Positions 61,327 to 64,000 of a DNA stretch of 64,000 nt are shown in pieces. The stretch's first letter is position 1. Each line of letters begins with the position of its first letter. Origin of the DNA: Phaseolus vulgaris (Eukaryota; Streptophyta; Magnoliopsida; Fabales; Fabaceae); assembly GCF_000499845.2 (NCBI RefSeq), contig NC_023754.2, forward strand, positions 19,036,111 through 19,100,110, read 5' to 3'. The notes under the pieces are model-generated. The model was not told the DNA's origin. It searched no databases and was given only the letters and a program-made list of their open reading frames with translations. Made by a program: the position numbers and the translations under genes.

Positions 61327-62150
61327 AAAATAACTTTAAATATAACTAAATTATATCACATAGATCTATAATGTAAAGTTTGCACTCACTTATATACTAT
61401 AAAATATTTTTATAACTAGTCGGATTTCCGACATCCCTTTCACAACAAGACTGTCAATTCATGCGTGATACTATATATTATGGATGATCCAATAGTAAAT
61501 TGATAACGGGTGGTCTGATAATCCCAAAATATAATTGTTACACTATATTCTAAATGACTATAATATTATATTAAGAAATGAATTTTAAACCGATTTTATA
61601 AAGTTTTGTTTCGCTTTAAACCGATATAAGCATGTTGCAGGTCTCTTTGAAATTCACGCAAGCTATCTATAGTTGGACTTATCTATTTTTAATTGTAAAA
61701 TATGTAAGTTTATTTGTTATGGTTTTGGGGTTTTGTTTGTTGCATGGTTGGTGGTGCTTGTTTTTAATTGTAAAAAAACAATTGTTAGTCTAGTTAGAGA
61801 TATTTTCCTAGCGATTTTATTGGATTTATGCATTGTAAATAAATAAAGTTATGTTAGAATTAAAAATCCCTTCTTAATATTTATTAATAATAATATTAAT
61901 AAATTTAATATTATCAGTATTATTTTTAATAATGTTATTACTAATATTATTATGGTTATTTTAACAATATTAGTATTATTATTATTATTAATATTATTCA
62001 CATATATATAAATAATATCTATGAATCTATATCCGTGAATAATATTAAAAATATTAGTAACATTATTATTATTATTAGTTTATTAATAATAATATTAATA
62101 AATATTGATATTATTATTTTTGTTAATATTGTTATAAAAATATAATAAAA
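61031..62150. repeat. Several aatatt/att microsatellite tracts
   Basis: Tracts at 61040-61220, 61280-61326 (pure att repeats) and 61870-62140 are separated by ordinary A/T-rich DNA. Phrases gtttgcactcacttatatac (61378) and gtttgcacccacttatatac (62707), each followed within 50 bases by tagtc and (ga/tc)tccgacat or gatctccaacat, mark two copies of a dispersed legume repeat. Confidence 0.6.
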
Positions 62151-62925
62151 AATAGTGTTGTTTATTTAATGACTAAAACTAGTTTTAATTATATTTCATT
62201 ATAAAGATATAAATTTTTATATTTATTTTAAAACTAAAGAAATGTCAGTATCATTTATTATAACATTGTGTAAGGGAAATCCAATTTCACTTAAAACTTA
62301 TATAACCTTATCTATCATAAATAATAAAACTAATAATCTTAGTATAGCAAGTAGACACCGTGGTTATAAAAACATGACTTCTCAAATATTTCTAGAAGAG
62401 AAAAGAAATGAATTTTTGTAGGTTAAAATTAACTTATATAAGTTTTAGATTATTTTATTCTTCTAAAATCATTTATAAAATATTTCTCGAAAACATATCT
62501 CATCAGTGCGTGGGAATACTCTGTTCTTCGTTAAAATCCAAATTGGTATTATTACTACAAATATTTTGTATATAGATTTTTTTTTTTTTTTGTATGATTC
62601 TATCCTTCTCTGCCACCATAGTGTTATCTGAAATTAATTGGGAAGAGAAGAAATTCATGTGGATTTTAAGTCTAATTCAACCCTATAAAATTGGCTCATG
62701 AGGTGAGGTTTGCACCCACTTATATACAATGAAATATTCTCATCTCTAGTCAATGTGAGATCTCCAACATGCACGTCTGGATTTGATTGAGATGAATATG
62801 AGAGGAATTGAAACCGCGCGAAGTTGGTAAACTACATACTTGCCTGCAACGTGTTAAACTTTGTCGAAGAAGGAAAAACCAAGTTTTTGTGAATGTCTGA
62901 AAAGTGTTAAGGTACCACAAAGCTA
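62151..62925. other. Intergenic A/T-rich DNA
   Basis: No gene recognised. The dispersed repeat copy at 62690-62775 lies here. Confidence 0.45.
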
Positions 62926-63115
62926 GTGATAAACCAAATAGTTATCTCGGGTAAGGAATCTTTGTCTCAAACGACAATCCCTCTCGAATAGTGATAAACC
63001 AAATAGTTAGCTTCGTTAAGGAAGTTTTGTCTCAAATGACAATCCCTCTCGAATAGTGATAAACCAAATAATTAGCTCGGGTAAGGAAGTTTTATCTCAA
63101 ACGACAATCCCTCCC
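62926..63115. repeat. 65-bp tandem repeat, about three copies
   Basis: Units begin gtgataaaccaaata at 62926, 62991 and 63056 and contain tctcaaacgacaatccctc. Copies differ at a few bases only. Confidence 0.85.
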
Positions 63116-63592
63116 TACAACTTACCTAAAAAAAGGTTTTTAACCACTCCTACATGGTCTGATTATCAAACAAGAAAAACACAAGGTAAAGCAAGCAATC
63201 AAAATTCATAGTTATGAAAAAAAAAACACAAATCAAAAATGGTGGTTGGCAAACCATTGATGATCAAAACTGTCACTTCCAACCTCGAGACACCAAATGA
63301 TCACATTTAGGCTCTTGTGGAAGGTTCTCCCTTGAGTCTGGGGTGCAAGTGTATTGGTCGAAGCCGAACGAGCTACGTCACTCAGCATCGAGTAACTGAC
63401 ATACCAGATGAATTAGTTATATCAAATAGAAAATAAAGAGATACACGATAAATCAAGTAATATCTTGTAAATTCGGTAACCATGCCATAAATCAGATAAT
63501 ATTGTTTTATTAAAAATACGTATTAGATACGATCCATAAATGAAATAAACCACTATAAATAAGCATTGATACACAAGAGTAAGGTACGCTTT
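63116..63592. other. Intergenic DNA, possibly retroelement-derived
   Basis: The segment has a higher G/C content near 63280-63400 but no reading frame of note. Together with the 65-bp repeats it may belong to an unrecognised element. Confidence 0.35.
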
Positions 63593-63995
63593 CACTACAA
63601 GAAAATCATGAAATAGAAACTAATTTCTAGAAACCAAAATAATTAGTTGCAATAGTAACTAAATTAGAGACAATTTTAGAAACTAAAAAGAAATTTGGTT
63701 TCTAAATTATTTTCTATTATTTTCTATTATTGTTAAATAGTTTATAAATTGGTATCTAATTAGCAACCAAGGTTTTAGAGACTAAATTTAGAAACTAAAT
63801 AATTGGTATCTAAAACCTTAGTTGCTAATTAGATACCTATTTAGAAACTATTTAACAATAATAGAAAATAATAGAAACTACTTTATAAACCAATTTTTTT
63901 TTTAGTTTCTAAAATGGTTTCTATTTTAGTTCCTATTGTAACTAATTATTTTGGTCTCTAAAAATTGGTTTCTATTTCATGATTTTCTTGTAGTG
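63593..63995. mobile_element. 403-bp CACTA-type foldback MITE, full length
   Basis: Its ends are a perfect inverted repeat beginning CACTACAAGAAAATCATG (about 27 bases, up to ..AAATAGAAA) and it is flanked by ttt on both sides. The interior is an imperfect hairpin containing ggtatctaattagcaacc and its complement, with a direct doubling of attattttct near 63712. It is the best-preserved member of the family in this window. Confidence 0.92.
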
Positions 63996-64000
63996 TTTTA

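Noticed and set aside
62926..63115. CRISPR-like array
   Set aside because: Copies are directly abutting with no unique spacers; this is an ordinary tandem repeat in a plant genome.
1..64000. tRNA, rRNA or snoRNA genes
   Set aside because: No cloverleaf-type A/B boxes or conserved rRNA segments were recognised on either strand by eye; a tRNAscan-type search would be decisive.

Overview
This window looks like nuclear DNA from a flowering plant, most likely a legume of the bean/cowpea/soybean group. It is very AT-rich, has spliced genes with GT..AG introns, and carries plant L1-type LINEs, Copia LTR sequences and CACTA-type miniature elements. The legume assignment is inferred from the resemblance of the CYP79 proteins to legume/cassava CYP79D enzymes and from the style of the repeats. 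No prokaryotic, organellar or CRISPR-like system is present.

Five intact protein genes are supported. A four-exon cytochrome P450 of the CYP85 clan (CYP716/CYP728-like) lies at 4544-7143 (+). A three-exon gene at 8455-10339 (-) encodes a 301-residue protein with an eight-cysteine zinc-finger-like domain, of the type usually labelled extra-large G-protein-like. Three two-exon CYP79D-like P450 genes follow, all on the + strand: 20145-22100, 32679-34642 and 56500-58458. CYP79 enzymes turn amino acids into oximes, the first committed step to cyanogenic glucosides and related nitrogen-containing defence compounds. No second-step P450 (CYP736/CYP83/CYP71 type) or UGT85 glucosyltransferase is visible here.

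The CYP79D genes are the product of segmental duplication. Copies 1 and 2 differ at about 10 of 537 residues; copy 3 is more diverged. Flanking DNA of the array is also repeated: a long block upstream of gene 2 (about 25.4-30.7 kb), a block with no gene (45.5-51.6 kb), a shorter piece before gene 3 (55.1-55.7 kb) and another gene-less piece (42.9-43.9 kb) that expanded into a 252-bp tandem repeat. Comparing the copies gives related empty sites for several insertions: a 14-bp-TSD LINE and a CACTA MITE upstream of gene 2, a TAA-TSD MITE at 51.1 kb and a 1000-bp Copia remnant at 50 kb.

The rest is transposon debris and gene relics: LINE ORF1/ORF2 fragments with a recurrent 3' tail, a 1586-bp solo LTR with 5-bp TSD, LTR fragments, minisatellites, a laccase pseudogene fragment (24.5-24.9 kb), and adjoining fragments of a non-specific phospholipase C gene and a UPL6-like HECT ubiquitin ligase gene (38.3-39.0 kb). 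The most noteworthy points are two: an Asn-to-Ile change shared by CYP79D copies 1 and 2 in an otherwise strongly conserved motif next to the active site, and the divergent promoters of the three copies.
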